A DNA stretch of 14,988 nt from an uncultured Eubacterium sp. GTDB taxonomy: Bacteria > Bacillota > Clostridia > Oscillospirales > Acutalibacteraceae. The DNA lies in assembly GCA_905233805.1 (NCBI GenBank), contig CAJOER010000013.1, positions 1 to 14,988 on the forward strand, written 5' to 3'. This document shows positions 14,201 through 14,988 of the stretch, in pieces. A program made the position numbers and the translations under genes. The stretch's first letter is position 1. Each line of letters opens with the position of its first letter. Below the pieces are notes generated by a model. The model had not been told where the DNA came from and did not search any database. It saw nothing but the letters and a program-made list of their open reading frames with translations.

Positions 14201-14988
14201 TACCCTCACCGCCTTCCTCATCAATCTCTATCTCACCGCTGTCAATTCCTGCTTTGATATTCATCCAGCAGGCAGCATAGTGGTCGTCATTTATCTTCAT
14301 ACGCTCCGCGCGGTGATTTATACAAATCTTCATAGCGTTATCGCACCTAGGCGCGAAGGGACAGCCCTTGGGCATATTGAGAAGGTCGATAGGCGTACCC
14401 GTAATCGGGTGAAGCTTATTACCCGCAGTGTCAGCCGTCGGGATTGAACGCATAAGTCCTTTTGTATATTCGTGGCACGGGTTGTAAAATATCTCGTCCG
14501 CCGTGCCCTGCTCGCAGATTGAACCTGCGTACATAACGATAATCTCGTCGCAAAGCTGAGCTACTACGCCGAGGTCGTGCGTAATCATAATAATCGCCAT
14601 GCCGAGTTCCTTCTGAAGGTCGGTCATAAGCTCTAAAATCTGCGCCTGAATTGTTACGTCAAGCGCCGTTGTAGGCTCGTCCGCGATAAGAATATCCGGC
14701 TCGCACGCAAGCGCCATGGCTATCATTATTCTCTGGCGCATACCGCCCGAAAGCTCGAACGGATACTGTTTCATACGCTTTTTCGGCTCGTTGATATTTA
14801 CGAGTTTTATCATTTCAACCGCACGCTCGTAAGCTTCCTTACGGTTTCGGTCTGTATGGAGCATAATCGCCTCCATAAGCTGCCTGCCTATGGTGTAGGT
14901 AGGGTTAAGGGAGGTCATCGGGTCCTGGAAGATTATTGAAATCTTGTTGCCCCTTACGGTTTTCATAAGCTTTTCGTCGGCGCCTACA
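14193..14988 (-). CDS. oppD: OppD-like peptide ABC transporter ATP-binding protein, 5' end cut by window edge
   Basis: This is one of the two ATPases of an Opp/Dpp peptide importer. The reading frame continues to the right edge (VGADEKLMKTVRG at the visible start), so Walker A and the true start are outside the window. About 265 codons are visible: Q-loop IIFQDPMTSLNP, signature LSGGMRQRIMIAMALA, Walker B ILIADEPTTALDV, H-loop MIITHDLGVV, and the C-terminal oligopeptide-transport domain with four cysteines (CPFAPRC, KIC, AAC). In related Dpp/Opp ATPases this cysteine set binds a [4Fe-4S] cluster. The C-terminus is acidic (EIEIDEEGGEGNE). The stop overlaps the oppF start by 8 bases, indicating translational coupling. 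Permease genes are expected upstream, outside the window. Confidence 0.95.
   Translation of the reverse strand, partial: VGADEKLMKTVRGNKISIIFQDPMTSLNPTYTIGRQLMEAIMLHTDRNRKEAYERAVEMIKLVNINEPKKRMKQYPFELSGGMRQRIMIAMALACEPDILIADEPTTALDVTIQAQILELMTDLQKELGMAIIMITHDLGVVAQLCDEIIVMYAGSICEQGTADEIFYNPCHEYTKGLMRSIPTADTAGNKLHPITGTPIDLLNMPKGCPFAPRCDNAMKICINHRAERMKINDDHYAACWMNIKAGIDSGEIEIDEEGGEGNE

Noticed and set aside
1..14988. CRISPR arrays, tRNA/rRNA genes, insertion sequences, prophage or defence genes
   Set aside because: I looked for regular spaced repeats, conserved RNA segments, transposase or phage proteins on both strands and saw none.

Overview
This window looks like a chromosomal segment of a spore-forming member of the Bacillota, most likely class Clostridia and probably a gut or anaerobic-community lineage near Oscillospirales/Lachnospirales. 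The grounds are strong AGGAGG-type ribosome binding sites, a spoIIGA-sigE sporulation locus, lipoprotein-type binding proteins of a monoderm, and a glycoside hydrolase ending in the lysine-rich Fn3-like domain often seen in gut Clostridia. No rRNA, tRNA, CRISPR array, insertion sequence or phage gene is visible, and no gene-free gap exceeds 300 bases.

Layout. (1) 1-2064, minus strand: a polar amino-acid ABC importer in the order lipoprotein binding protein, hairpin, permease, ATPase (the ATPase runs off the left edge). (2) 2065-2353: a 289-base divergent control region with a good promoter on each strand and four copies of a TTTATACAAAAW-like box. (3) 2354-4712, plus strand: a second, paralogous amino-acid importer with the same gene order and the same type of hairpin after the binding-protein gene, ended by a terminator. 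(4) 4789-7281, plus strand: a two-gene unit of a GH36 alpha-galactosidase and a class-IV PLP aminotransferase resembling D-amino-acid transaminase. (5) 7320-9680, minus strand: a large secreted GH43 glycosidase with an N-terminal LamG-like domain and a C-terminal Lys-rich Fn3-like domain. (6) 9750-11310, plus strand: the sporulation locus spoIIGA-sigE, encoding the protease that activates pro-sigma-E and pro-sigma-E itself. Its promoter has the long -35/-10 spacing known for spoIIG and a Spo0A-box match. (7) 11359-14988, minus strand: the distal part of an oligopeptide/dipeptide ABC operon, oppD (cut by the right edge), a broken oppF, and an oppA-type binding lipoprotein.

How the genes fit together. 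Most of the window serves nutrient acquisition: two amino-acid importers, a peptide importer, an intracellular alpha-galactosidase and an exported GH43 enzyme. The sporulation cassette lies between the GH43 gene and the peptide importer, and bidirectional terminators separate the convergent units (Dat/GH43 and sigE/oppA).

I do not see a clearly new biological system. The observations most worth checking are: spoIIGA has no ATG, GTG or TTG where its start should be, and an ATT codon sits exactly at the expected Met1; the spoIIG promoter architecture appears conserved; oppF carries a net loss of about 32 bases between its ABC signature and Walker B motifs; and a repeated box lies between two mirror-image amino-acid importers.
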